Shown here piece after piece: positions 35,283-43,116 of a stretch of 64,000 bases of DNA. Origin of the DNA: Sphingorhabdus sp. EL138 (GTDB lineage Bacteria > Pseudomonadota > Alphaproteobacteria > Sphingomonadales > Sphingomonadaceae); contig NZ_OGVD01000001.1 of NCBI RefSeq assembly GCF_900258045.1, positions 167,001 through 231,000 of the forward strand, in the 5' to 3' direction. The notes beneath the pieces are model-generated. The model had not been told where the DNA came from and searched no databases. It saw only the letters and a program-made list of their open reading frames with translations. Each line of letters opens with the position of its first letter. Within the stretch, counting starts at the first letter, position 1. The translations under genes and the position numbers were made by a program.

Positions 35283-35671
35283 CCGGGTCGATACATAGCG
35301 CATAATTTATGGCCGTCGGGGTCGCGCACATAGGATAGATGCATCTGACCCATCGTCGAATCCCTTGGTCCCGGAGGATCTTCAATTGACGTCGCACCAT
35401 TATCAACCGCAACATCATGGAATTCTTTTACCTGTTCCGGTGAAGAGCAGGCGAAACCGATTGTAGCGCCGTTGGCGACAGTAGCAGACTGACCGTCAAT
35501 CGGCTGGCTGACGCTGAAAATATTACCGTTGTGGATATAGAAAAGTCGGGTCGTCCCATCTTCTTTGACGTCCACCATCGGTTCACCAGCACCCAGCGTG
35601 GCAAGCACCGCGTTGTAAAATGACTTTGATCTTTCAATGTCATTAGAACCCACCATGACGTGACTGAACAT
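35279..35671 (-). CDS. VOC/glyoxalase-family protein
   Basis: 130 residues with the vicinal oxygen chelate fold pattern: FSHVMVGSNDIERSKSFYNAVL at the start and YVRDPDGHKLCAMYR at the end. A metal-type His lies in the first strand and a second His in DGHKL. It sits between adhC and fghA in a tight operon, so a glutathione-adduct role is plausible, for example acting on a hydroxyalkyl- or formyl-glutathione side product. That is inference from position only. Confidence 0.88.
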   Translation of the reverse strand: MFSHVMVGSNDIERSKSFYNAVLATLGAGEPMVDVKEDGTTRLFYIHNGNIFSVSQPIDGQSATVANGATIGFACSSPEQVKEFHDVAVDNGATSIEDPPGPRDSTMGQMHLSYVRDPDGHKLCAMYRPG

Positions 35672-35694
35672 AACTCTCTCCTTTATTGAATTTC

Positions 35695-36804
35695 TTAAAA
35701 AACTACGACGCTTCGGATACTTTCACCTGCATGCATCAGGTCAAAGCCCTGGTTGATTTCTTCGAGCGTCAACGTGTGTGTGATCATCGGATCAATCTCG
35801 ATCTTGCCGTTCACATACCAGTCCACGATTTTCGGAACATCCGTCCGCCCGCGGGCACCGCCAAAGGCCGTACCCTTCCAGACGCGGCCGGTAACCAACT
35901 GAAATGGCCGGGTGGTGATCTCCTTGCCTGCTTCGGCTACGCCAATGATGATGCTCTCGCCCCAGCCGCGGTGACAGGCCTCAAGCGCTTGGCGCATCAC
36001 ATCGGTGTTACCAGTGCAATCAAAAGTATAATCGGCGCCGCCATCGGTCAAAGCGACAAGATGTTCGACTATGTTCCCGCTGACATCTTTGGGATTAACG
36101 AAATGGGTCATGCCAAATTTGCGACCCCATTCTTCCTTGTCGGCGTTTAAATCGACGCCAATAATCTTGTCCGCCCCGACCATCCGGGCACCCTGAATAA
36201 CGTTCAGGCCAATGCCGCCGAGACCGAAAACGATCACATTCGCGCCGGGTTCCACCTTCGCTGTGTTGGTGACTGCGCCAACGCCGGTGGTTACACCGCA
36301 ACCGATATAACAGCTCTTGTCAAATGGTGCATCGGTACGAATTTTGGCCACGGCAATTTCAGGCAGCACGATGAAATTGGAAAAAGTGGAACATCCCATA
36401 TAATGATAAATCGCCTCGCCCTTATAGGACATCCGGCTAGTCCCATCAGGCATGAGGCCCTGTCCCTGTGTCGACCGGATTGCTGTACACAGGTTGGTCT
36501 TGCCGGAGAGACAGGATTTACATTGCCGGCATTCCGGAGTGTAAAGCGGGATCACATGATCATCTGGTGCAACCGATGTCACACCGGCACCCACTTCGCG
36601 GACTATGCCAGCCCCTTCATGGCCCAATACACTGGGGAATTTTCCCTCGCTATCGAGCCCATCTAGCGTGTAGGCGTCCGTATGACAGATGCCGGTCGCC
36701 ATGATCTCGACCAGCACTTCACCTGCCTTTGGACCTTCCAGATCCAGCTCGACAATTTCCAGCGGTTTCTTGGCTTCAAAGGCAACGGCAGCGCGGGTTT
36801 TCAT
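35695..36804 (-). CDS. adhC: S-(hydroxymethyl)glutathione dehydrogenase (class III alcohol dehydrogenase)
   Basis: 369 residues from the ATG at 36804. Catalytic zinc ligands Cys40 and His62 are in [12 protein letters not shown] and GHEGAG. Structural zinc cysteines are at 92, 95, 98 and 106. The NAD fold motif is GLGGIGLNV. The enzyme oxidises the glutathione-formaldehyde adduct to S-formylglutathione, and also reduces S-nitrosoglutathione. It heads the operon adhC-VOC-fghA-acyl-CoA dehydrogenase. A 21-codon upstream extension is not like the family and was discarded. Confidence 0.96.
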   Translation of the reverse strand: MKTRAAVAFEAKKPLEIVELDLEGPKAGEVLVEIMATGICHTDAYTLDGLDSEGKFPSVLGHEGAGIVREVGAGVTSVAPDDHVIPLYTPECRQCKSCLSGKTNLCTAIRSTQGQGLMPDGTSRMSYKGEAIYHYMGCSTFSNFIVLPEIAVAKIRTDAPFDKSCYIGCGVTTGVGAVTNTAKVEPGANVIVFGLGGIGLNVIQGARMVGADKIIGVDLNADKEEWGRKFGMTHFVNPKDVSGNIVEHLVALTDGGADYTFDCTGNTDVMRQALEACHRGWGESIIIGVAEAGKEITTRPFQLVTGRVWKGTAFGGARGRTDVPKIVDWYVNGKIEIDPMITHTLTLEEINQGFDLMHAGESIRSVVVF

Positions 36805-36909
36805 AAGGCGGTGTTTCCTGACAGTTTGGTCTGCCTGCAACCTTATCTTATCATCGCGTGCAATCAACCGGATTCAAGCGTTCCATCATATTATCAGGCC
36901 GACCAATTT

Positions 36910-37431
36910 CTATTCCGGCAAACGGTAAAAATTGGCCAGCCGGTCCAACGCAATTTTTAGGACCAGCTTTCCTGACCGTGCGGGCCAACCGAGATTTTTT
37001 TCCGCCGCAGGAACCCCTTCCCCGGCGCAGATTATCCGCCAGGCAATATCGGATAAATCGGTACCGAGATGCGCGATGGCATTATCAAATCGCTGCCTGG
37101 CCGCAATTTGCGCTTCGGTCGCATTCAGCATTTCCGCCGCAGCGCGTCGCCCTCCGGTAGGCGGCACCATGTTCCAACTCATGGTGGTATTGGGCGGCAA
37201 ATTGGCCCGCTCCCAGTCTGCCCGCAGTTTCTCACCGCCATCAAACTGGCGATCCGTTAGATGTCCCCTTGCATGAAGCCAAGCCAAAGGTGATTCCGAC
37301 AGGTTAACCGTCACGCTGCGTGCCGGACGTTTTCGGGCACCAGCGTTGGCGCAATCCCTGCCATCTTGGGGCAAAGGCCGTTCCGCCAATATACGAGGGT
37401 CTTTCAATTTATCTGTTCTGATTGATGGCAA
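36910..37431 (-). CDS. DUF6456 domain protein
   Basis: 173 residues. The core from LSESPLAWLHARGHLTDRQFDGGEKLRADWERA to IICAGEGVPAAEKNLGWPARSGK is the alphaproteobacterial DUF6456 pattern, which looks like a DNA-binding or replication-associated helical domain but has no proven function. The start is a TTG at 37431 with AAGGAG six bases upstream; no ATG lies early enough to keep the domain. It is divergent from an XRE regulator, and an inverted repeat covers its start. Confidence 0.8.
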   Translation of the reverse strand: MPSIRTDKLKDPRILAERPLPQDGRDCANAGARKRPARSVTVNLSESPLAWLHARGHLTDRQFDGGEKLRADWERANLPPNTTMSWNMVPPTGGRRAAAEMLNATEAQIAARQRFDNAIAHLGTDLSDIAWRIICAGEGVPAAEKNLGWPARSGKLVLKIALDRLANFYRLPE

Positions 37432-37471
37432 GATACGCTCCTTCTCAAATGATTTGGATATCCCTTGCCAT
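37425..37471. promoter_or_regulatory. Inverted repeat in the DUF6456/XRE divergent promoter
   Basis: ATGGCAAG (37425-37432) and CTTGCCAT (37464-37471) are perfect eight-base inverted arms separated by 31 bases. The left arm covers the TTG start of the DUF6456 gene. It is an operator candidate for the adjacent XRE protein; the long gap would need two dimers or looping. Confidence 0.4.
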
Positions 37472-37533
37472 TTTGGAGAATATGTAGGAAAGAAGAAACC
37501 ATATAGGTTTTATTTTGCCAACTGGAGTCAACC

Positions 37534-38097
37534 ATGATTAGCCGCATAAGAGATGTTCGCAAAGCCAAGGGTTTGACGCTCGATGATATCGCAAAACGCT
37601 GCGAGCCGCCTACAACTGCGCAAACCATCGGCCGGCTCGAAACCGGAATGCGAACACTGTCGCTAGCGTGGCTTAACCGGATCGCGGATGCGCTTGGCGT
37701 TGACAGTGCGGAATTGCTCGCGCTTCCCGATCAGGATGAATTGCCGGTAGCGGCGATACTGGATCACAAGGGCGCTCATGCCCTTAGGAAGACCGAAACT
37801 ATTTTACAGCCGACGATAGAGGCAGATATGGTCGCTCTGCGTGTCAAAAGCAGCATAGGTGACTATCGCTCCGGTGATGATGTCTGGCTGTCACGCCGGG
37901 TCCCGGATCAATATGGCGCCGCCCTGAACCGCGATATATTGGTGCCGCGTCCTGCTGGACGCTTTCTTTTCGGCCGCCTGATCGGCCGAGAAGGCGATAT
38001 GATCCAGATTTTACCGCTGGGCAGCGGTGCAAGGCAACAAGTCGTCAAAGATCCGGAATGGATTGGTGTCGCCGTTAGGCTGGTAAGAGCGCTTTAA
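37534..38097 (+). CDS. XRE-family helix-turn-helix regulator
   Basis: 187 residues. The N-terminal HTH_3 domain reads IRDVRKAKGLTLDDIAKRC…TAQTIGRLETGMRTLSLAWLNRIADALGV. The C-terminal half, with a DILVPRPAGRFLFGRLIG strand pattern, resembles the S24/LexA-like domain of phage-type repressors but lacks a clear Ser-Lys dyad, so it is probably a sensory or dimerisation domain. Ribosome site GGAG precedes the ATG. It lies 24 bases before a glycosyltransferase gene and is divergent from the DUF6456 gene. Confidence 0.85.
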   Translation: MISRIRDVRKAKGLTLDDIAKRCEPPTTAQTIGRLETGMRTLSLAWLNRIADALGVDSAELLALPDQDELPVAAILDHKGAHALRKTETILQPTIEADMVALRVKSSIGDYRSGDDVWLSRRVPDQYGAALNRDILVPRPAGRFLFGRLIGREGDMIQILPLGSGARQQVVKDPEWIGVAVRLVRAL

Positions 38098-38120
38098 GGG
38101 CTCTCCGCTAAGGCAATCCG

Positions 38121-39296
38121 ATGCCCCGCCCGCTCAACATATTAACGCTATCGACATTGTTCCCCAATGCGGCCTCGCCCAATTTCGGGATATTTGTCGA
38201 ACGGCAAACAGCAGAGTTGGCGAGCAGAGCCGAAGCCGATGTCACGATCATCAACCCCATCGGGATCCCGCCACTGCCACTACGAAGTCTTCCGCCCTAT
38301 CGCGCGCTTGCGGATCTGCCAGAGCACGAACACTGGCACGGGCTTAATGTCCATCGCCCTCGTTTCCGCCTGATCCCAAAAATTGGTGGCTCCAAAAATC
38401 CGGAGCGGATTGCAAAAGCCATCATGCCGCTGGTCAGGAAGCTGCATCATGCAAAACCGTTTGACCTGATTGATACGGAGTTTTTCTATCCGGATGGCCC
38501 TGCGGCAATGCGCCTGTCTAACGAGCTTCACATTCCTTTTACCGTGAAGGCGCGCGGGGCGGATATCCACCATTGGGGAAGTAATGCCAGATGCCTGTCA
38601 CAGATATTGCAAGCAGCTGACAACGCTTCCGGCTTGCTAGCAGTGTCCAAAGCACTGAAACAGGATATGGTCGAGCTTGGCATGGAGGGTGACAAGATAT
38701 CGGTCCACTATACCGGTCTTGATTCTAAGAAATTCGTACCAGTTGACCGCGCTGCGATGAAGAAGGAACTGGATATTCCTGGGCCATTGTTCATCTGCGT
38801 TGGCGCGCTCATTCAGAGGAAGAACCAAGCGCTGGTGATTGAGGCAATGCAGTCTTTCCCCAATGCCACTTTGATGCTTGCAGGCAAAGGCGAGGAAGAA
38901 AAGGCTTATCGGGCACTAATAGACAAGTTAGGTGTGCAAGACCGCGTTCGCTTCCTGGGCAATGTTCCGCACGATGAGTTACCGGGATTGATCGCAGCGG
39001 CCGACATTTCTATTCTGCCGTCAAAGTCCGAAGGGCTGGCCAATGCTTGGGTAGAAGCTCTATCCTGCGGCACACCGATCATCATCAGCGAGGCTGGTGG
39101 AGCGCGGGAACTGGTGCGATCAGATACTGCGGGGCGGATTGTGAAACAAAATAGCTCGGCAATTGCCGACGCTATCAAAGCCATTTTGACTCAGCCACCG
39201 GCACCGAGTGATGTACGCGCTAGCGTCAGTCAATTCAGCTGGGAAAATAACGGCGATGCGTTGGTAAAGCTGTTCCTGGAGATTGTCGGCCGTTAA
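38121..39296 (+). CDS. Glycosyltransferase family 4 protein
   Basis: 391 residues with a GT-B fold pattern. The N-terminus (…TLFPNAASPNFGIFVERQTAEL) is the usual acceptor-domain start. The C-terminal GT4 signature is ILPSKSEGLANAWVEALSCGTPIIISEAGG, with the two conserved glutamates of the EX7E motif. It transfers a sugar from an activated nucleotide donor, probably onto a surface glycan or lipid. The 24-base gap to the XRE gene suggests co-transcription. Its stop overlaps the stop of the convergent Mth938-like gene. Confidence 0.92.
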   Translation: MPRPLNILTLSTLFPNAASPNFGIFVERQTAELASRAEADVTIINPIGIPPLPLRSLPPYRALADLPEHEHWHGLNVHRPRFRLIPKIGGSKNPERIAKAIMPLVRKLHHAKPFDLIDTEFFYPDGPAAMRLSNELHIPFTVKARGADIHHWGSNARCLSQILQAADNASGLLAVSKALKQDMVELGMEGDKISVHYTGLDSKKFVPVDRAAMKKELDIPGPLFICVGALIQRKNQALVIEAMQSFPNATLMLAGKGEEEKAYRALIDKLGVQDRVRFLGNVPHDELPGLIAAADISILPSKSEGLANAWVEALSCGTPIIISEAGGARELVRSDTAGRIVKQNSSAIADAIKAILTQPPAPSDVRASVSQFSWENNGDALVKLFLEIVGR

Positions 39297-39673
39297 CCGA
39301 GCGGCATGAACGCGCCGATAATCCAGCGCTCTTCTGCCCGCAACACGCCCCAGGCCCGCGCCGCCGCTCGGCTATCCATGACTTCAATACCCAGTTTCGC
39401 GGTATCTGCAGCCCGGCGAAAAGCCGCTGGTGGCTGCTCCATCTTTGTACCGCTACCAAAAAGCAGAAACTCGGGATTTGGCGATAGGTTCAGAGCAGCC
39501 ATAATCTCCTTCAGATTCAGCTCATCGCGTGCGGGCGCGGCCCAGGGCAGCGCCTGTTCCGGCGAAAGCAACAAGCCATTGTCAAACCGCCGGTCTCCAA
39601 TTTTAAAGCCATTGGGAGTAAAACCGGTGACAACCGGCCCGGCAAATTCAACATCTCGCCTGAGCTCAACCAT
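39293..39673 (-). CDS. Mth938-like domain protein
   Basis: 126 residues of the Mth938/DUF498 family: VVTGFTPNGFKIGDRRFDNGLLLSPEQALPW, then PEFLLFGSGTKMEQPPAAFRR. The molecular role is unknown; homologues include the mitochondrial complex I assembly factor NDUFAF3. It follows secF by 13 bases in an order often seen in alphaproteobacteria. Confidence 0.9.
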   Translation of the reverse strand: MVELRRDVEFAGPVVTGFTPNGFKIGDRRFDNGLLLSPEQALPWAAPARDELNLKEIMAALNLSPNPEFLLFGSGTKMEQPPAAFRRAADTAKLGIEVMDSRAAARAWGVLRAEERWIIGAFMPLG

Positions 39674-39686
39674 CAGCCTTCAACAA

Positions 39687-40670
39687 TCAACCGACTTCTT
39701 CAGGCCCACCGATTTTTTCAGCCTGCCCACCGGCAGCTTCCGGTGGCACGAAACTATCAGGTCCGACTTTCAGCCAAATCAATATGGGCGCAGCCATATA
39801 AACCGAAGAATAAGTACCAATGAACACGCCCAGGAACATTGCCGTTGCAAAACCGAAAATCACATCCGGTCCCCAGACAATCAAGGCGATTAGGGCGACC
39901 AACATCGTCAAACTGGTCATCACCGTGCGCGCTAATGTTTCGTTGACCGATAGATCCAGCAACGCAATAATATCCATCTTGCGATATTTCTTCAGATTCT
40001 CCCTGATCCGGTCATAAACCACAATCGTATCGTTTAACGAATAGCCAATAATGGTGAGCAACGCCGCCACGATATTGAGGTTGAACTCGAGCTGTGTGAG
40101 CGCGAAAAAGCCGAAAGTCAGGGCGACATCGTGAAACAGGGCAAACAGCGCACCTGCACCAAATTGCCATTCAAACCGGATCCAGATGTACAACGTAATC
40201 GCCAGCATCGCACCAACCAGAGACCAGACACCTTTGGATAGCAACTCCTCCGATACCTTGCCAGAAACAGAGTCCACCCCATCAATACGAACGTCAGGAT
40301 AATCAGCTTTCAACATGCCAGTGATTTCATCAGCCATTGTATTGGCTAGTTCCGGATCCTGATCGGCCCCTGTCGGCAGCTTCATGCGGATCGAAACCTC
40401 ATTGGGCTCGCCAAAGCGCTGGATTGTCGGGTCACCGTAACCAAGCGCGCCAACCTTCTCCCTTAGCTCCGTAATTGGTGCATCGGCAGTCTGCGTAAAG
40501 GTTGTACGGATCATCTGCCCGCCGACGAAATCAACGCCAAAATTCAAGCCTCTTTGAGCGACCAATGCCATTGAGCCGATAATCATCAAGATGCTTATGG
40601 CAACGGCAATATTCCGCCATTTAAGGAATGCGATATTGGTATTATCGGGAACGAGTTTGAGAAGTTTCAT
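39687..40670 (-). CDS. secF: Protein translocase subunit SecF
   Basis: 327 residues, six membrane spans with a periplasmic domain between the first two and the FGVDFVGGQMI motif after span one. The ATG at 40670 is chosen because GGAGGG lies nine bases upstream; another ATG at 40676 is too close to it. SecF works with SecD to pull proteins through SecYEG using the proton gradient. It follows secD by 12 bases. Confidence 0.97.
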   Translation of the reverse strand: MKLLKLVPDNTNIAFLKWRNIAVAISILMIIGSMALVAQRGLNFGVDFVGGQMIRTTFTQTADAPITELREKVGALGYGDPTIQRFGEPNEVSIRMKLPTGADQDPELANTMADEITGMLKADYPDVRIDGVDSVSGKVSEELLSKGVWSLVGAMLAITLYIWIRFEWQFGAGALFALFHDVALTFGFFALTQLEFNLNIVAALLTIIGYSLNDTIVVYDRIRENLKKYRKMDIIALLDLSVNETLARTVMTSLTMLVALIALIVWGPDVIFGFATAMFLGVFIGTYSSVYMAAPILIWLKVGPDSFVPPEAAGGQAEKIGGPEEVG

Positions 40671-40682
40671 GACCATTCCCTC

Positions 40683-42287
40683 CTATATAACCAGCTCTTG
40701 TGGACGGGTACGACGCAACCACAGTGCGACCAGCATCCGTGTCACGACAACAGCGGTAAAGACCGATGTAACAATTCCGATAATCAGAACCACGGCAAAA
40801 CCGCGAACCGGACCGGAACCGAAAATAAACAGCAACAAGCCAGCGATGACGTTAGTGATGTTGGCGTCAAAAATCGCTCTAGAGGCTTCTTTGTAACCAA
40901 CCTCGACCGCTTGCACCACGCGTCTGCCGCGCCGTCTTTCTTCGCGTATTCGTTCATTGATCAGCACATTCGCATCGACGGCCGAGCCGACGGTCAGAAT
41001 GAAACCGGCAATTCCCGGCAATGTTAGAGTTGCATTGAAAATCGCCATGACTCCGAGGATCAGGAAGAGGTTCAGCGCCAGTGCAAAATTAGCATAAAAA
41101 CCAAAGCGACCATAAGTAACGACCATGAATGCCAGCACCGCCGCTGTACCAATAATAGCGGCAATCATGCCCTTGCGGATGGAATCGGCACCAAGATCGG
41201 GGCCAACCGTCCGTTCTTCCACGACCTGCAGCTCAACTGGCAGGGCGCCCGAGCGCAGAGCGATAGAAAGCTGGTTCGCTTCTTCAACAGTAAAATTGCC
41301 GGAGATCTGGGCTGAGCCACCCAAAATCGGTTCATTGATATTTGGCGCAGAAAGAACCACGCCATCCAATATAATGGCAAAGGGGCGACCGACATTATTT
41401 TGGGTCAGCCGGGCGAATTTTGCTCCGCCTTCGGTGTCGAATGTAATGTTCACAACCGGTGCATTCGTATCCGGATCAAATCCCTGTCCGGCATCGGTCA
41501 ACTTGTCGCCGGAAATACCGCCAAGACGCTTTACCGCAATATTTGGCAGACCCGAGGGATTGTCCGGATAAGGGAAAACCTGGCTACCGACCGGCGCACG
41601 CCCTTCGGCGATGGCGTTGGGATCAGCTTCGAAATCAACCAGTTTAAATTCCAATTTGGCAGTTTTGCCAAGTAGCTCCTTCAAAGCCTCCGGATCCTCG
41701 AGACCAGGCACCTGAACAACGATCCGTGTATCGCCTTGCCGGATGATAGTGGGCTCGCGTGTACCCATTTCATCGATACGCCGCCGGATCACGTCAGTTG
41801 CAGTATCCATTGCGTTATCGACGGCATTTTCAAGCCCGGCAGATGTTGGAGAGACAACGAAGCGTGTATCATCACGTACTTCAATATCCCAGTCTCGCTG
41901 ACCCGTCAGGCCAGCACCAGTAGTCAGCGGCTCCAAGACATCGCGTGCGGCGTCGACTTGTGTGGAATCGCGTACCATGAAAGAGAGCACGCCATCCCTT
42001 CTTGAAATATCACCGATATTGATGCGGGGATTAGCGCGGCGCATTTCGGCCCGAACGGACTCTTCCATTGTCTGCAAGCGGGTTTCCGCCACGTCGGCAG
42101 GTTCCGCCTCCAAGAGAATATGGCTGCCACCGGATAAATCGAGACCGAGATTGATGGTTTCATCCGGCAGGAAAGTTGGCCAATATTTATGACTTTCGCC
42201 AAAAAACAGGCTGGGAAGTGACATCAAAACGCCAAAAGCCAGCAGCAAAGATATGGAAATGACTTTCCAGCGCGGGAAATCTAACAT
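40683..42287 (-). CDS. secD: Protein translocase subunit SecD
   Basis: 534 residues. LGLDLSGGSHILLE follows the first membrane span, and a large periplasmic region precedes five spans at the C-terminus with the DANVLINERIREE motif. It is the partner of SecF in late protein translocation. It lies in the order yajC-secD-secF. Confidence 0.97.
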   Translation of the reverse strand: MLDFPRWKVISISLLLAFGVLMSLPSLFFGESHKYWPTFLPDETINLGLDLSGGSHILLEAEPADVAETRLQTMEESVRAEMRRANPRINIGDISRRDGVLSFMVRDSTQVDAARDVLEPLTTGAGLTGQRDWDIEVRDDTRFVVSPTSAGLENAVDNAMDTATDVIRRRIDEMGTREPTIIRQGDTRIVVQVPGLEDPEALKELLGKTAKLEFKLVDFEADPNAIAEGRAPVGSQVFPYPDNPSGLPNIAVKRLGGISGDKLTDAGQGFDPDTNAPVVNITFDTEGGAKFARLTQNNVGRPFAIILDGVVLSAPNINEPILGGSAQISGNFTVEEANQLSIALRSGALPVELQVVEERTVGPDLGADSIRKGMIAAIIGTAAVLAFMVVTYGRFGFYANFALALNLFLILGVMAIFNATLTLPGIAGFILTVGSAVDANVLINERIREERRRGRRVVQAVEVGYKEASRAIFDANITNVIAGLLLFIFGSGPVRGFAVVLIIGIVTSVFTAVVVTRMLVALWLRRTRPQELVI

Positions 42288-42315
42288 CGTAAAATTATCC
42301 GTTCCCTAAACAGGT

Positions 42316-42645
42316 TCAATCGTTGGCTGGTTTGCCGCTACCACGTGGCACCACGTCAGATAACGTAGCCTTAACCGCTTTAACGCGAATACCTTTGGCG
42401 ATCTCAACCTCAACATATTCGTCATCGACTTTCATCGCCTTGCCAACCAGACCGCCACCGGTAATGACTTCATCATTTTTCTGAACAGCGGAGATTTTAC
42501 TCTGATGCTCTTTCATCTTCTTTTGCTGTGGACGGATCAGCAGAAAATAGAAAACGGCAAAAATCAGGACTAACGGCATAATTGAAACAAGAAATCCACC
42601 CGCTCCGCCGGAAGCTGCCTGTGCCGTGATTAGTAGTGAAGTCAT
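42316..42645 (-). CDS. yajC: Preprotein translocase subunit YajC
   Basis: 109 residues. One membrane helix (…FLVSIMPLVLIFAVFYFLLIRP) is followed by QQKKMKEHQSKISAVQKNDEVITGGGLVGK, the YajC signature. It associates with SecDF in the inner membrane and heads the operon. Confidence 0.96.
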   Translation of the reverse strand: MTSLLITAQAASGGAGGFLVSIMPLVLIFAVFYFLLIRPQQKKMKEHQSKISAVQKNDEVITGGGLVGKAMKVDDEYVEVEIAKGIRVKAVKATLSDVVPRGSGKPAND

Positions 42646-42946
42646 ATCATTATCCCCAATGTAACAGCCCTATTCCCAGGCTGGTTGACCGCCATTATTG
42701 TTTGCACAAAATGCCGGACATCAATGCTGCGCGCGCCTATCATGCACCCCCAGTGAAAGCAATCTTTAGCTATGCCAAAACAATCAAATTGGACAGCTGA
42801 TAAAATACCAACCGTAGATGGGAGCAGCAATCCGGGAGATCAAGTGTGCCAAACATAAAGGGTCAAATCCTATGCCCAAAAAACTTGCCAAGGATGCAGG
42901 ACCACCATATACGCGCTGGCTCGGTCGGCAACGCCGCACTGACGGT
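42646..42946. other. Intergenic region between yajC and tRNA-Pro
   Basis: About 300 bases holding the promoters of the yajC-secDF operon (minus) and tRNA-Pro (plus). A short plus-strand frame starting with [10 protein letters not shown] (42871) runs through the tRNA gene and is not accepted as a gene. Nothing else was recognised. Confidence 0.4.
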
Positions 42947-43023
42947 CGGGACGTAGCGCAGCCTGGTAGCGCATCACACTGGGGGTGTGGGGGTCGGAGG
43001 TTCGAATCCTCTCGTCCCGACCA
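42947..43023 (+). tRNA. tRNA-Pro (anticodon GGG)
   Basis: 77 bases with encoded CCA. Acceptor CGGGACG pairs with CGTCCCG. The D arm is GCGCAGCCTGGTAGCGC. The anticodon stem TCACA/TGTGG (a G-T pair at one end) encloses loop CTGGGGG with anticodon GGG. The T arm is GGAGGTTCGAATCCTCT. Confidence 0.96.
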
Positions 43024-43116
43024 ATTTCAAAGATTTACCGGTTTTGGCTTGATTCGGAAGCTGGTGCACATTGATCATGATGTCTATGGAATGACTGTAG
43101 CTTCATCTGGGACGCC

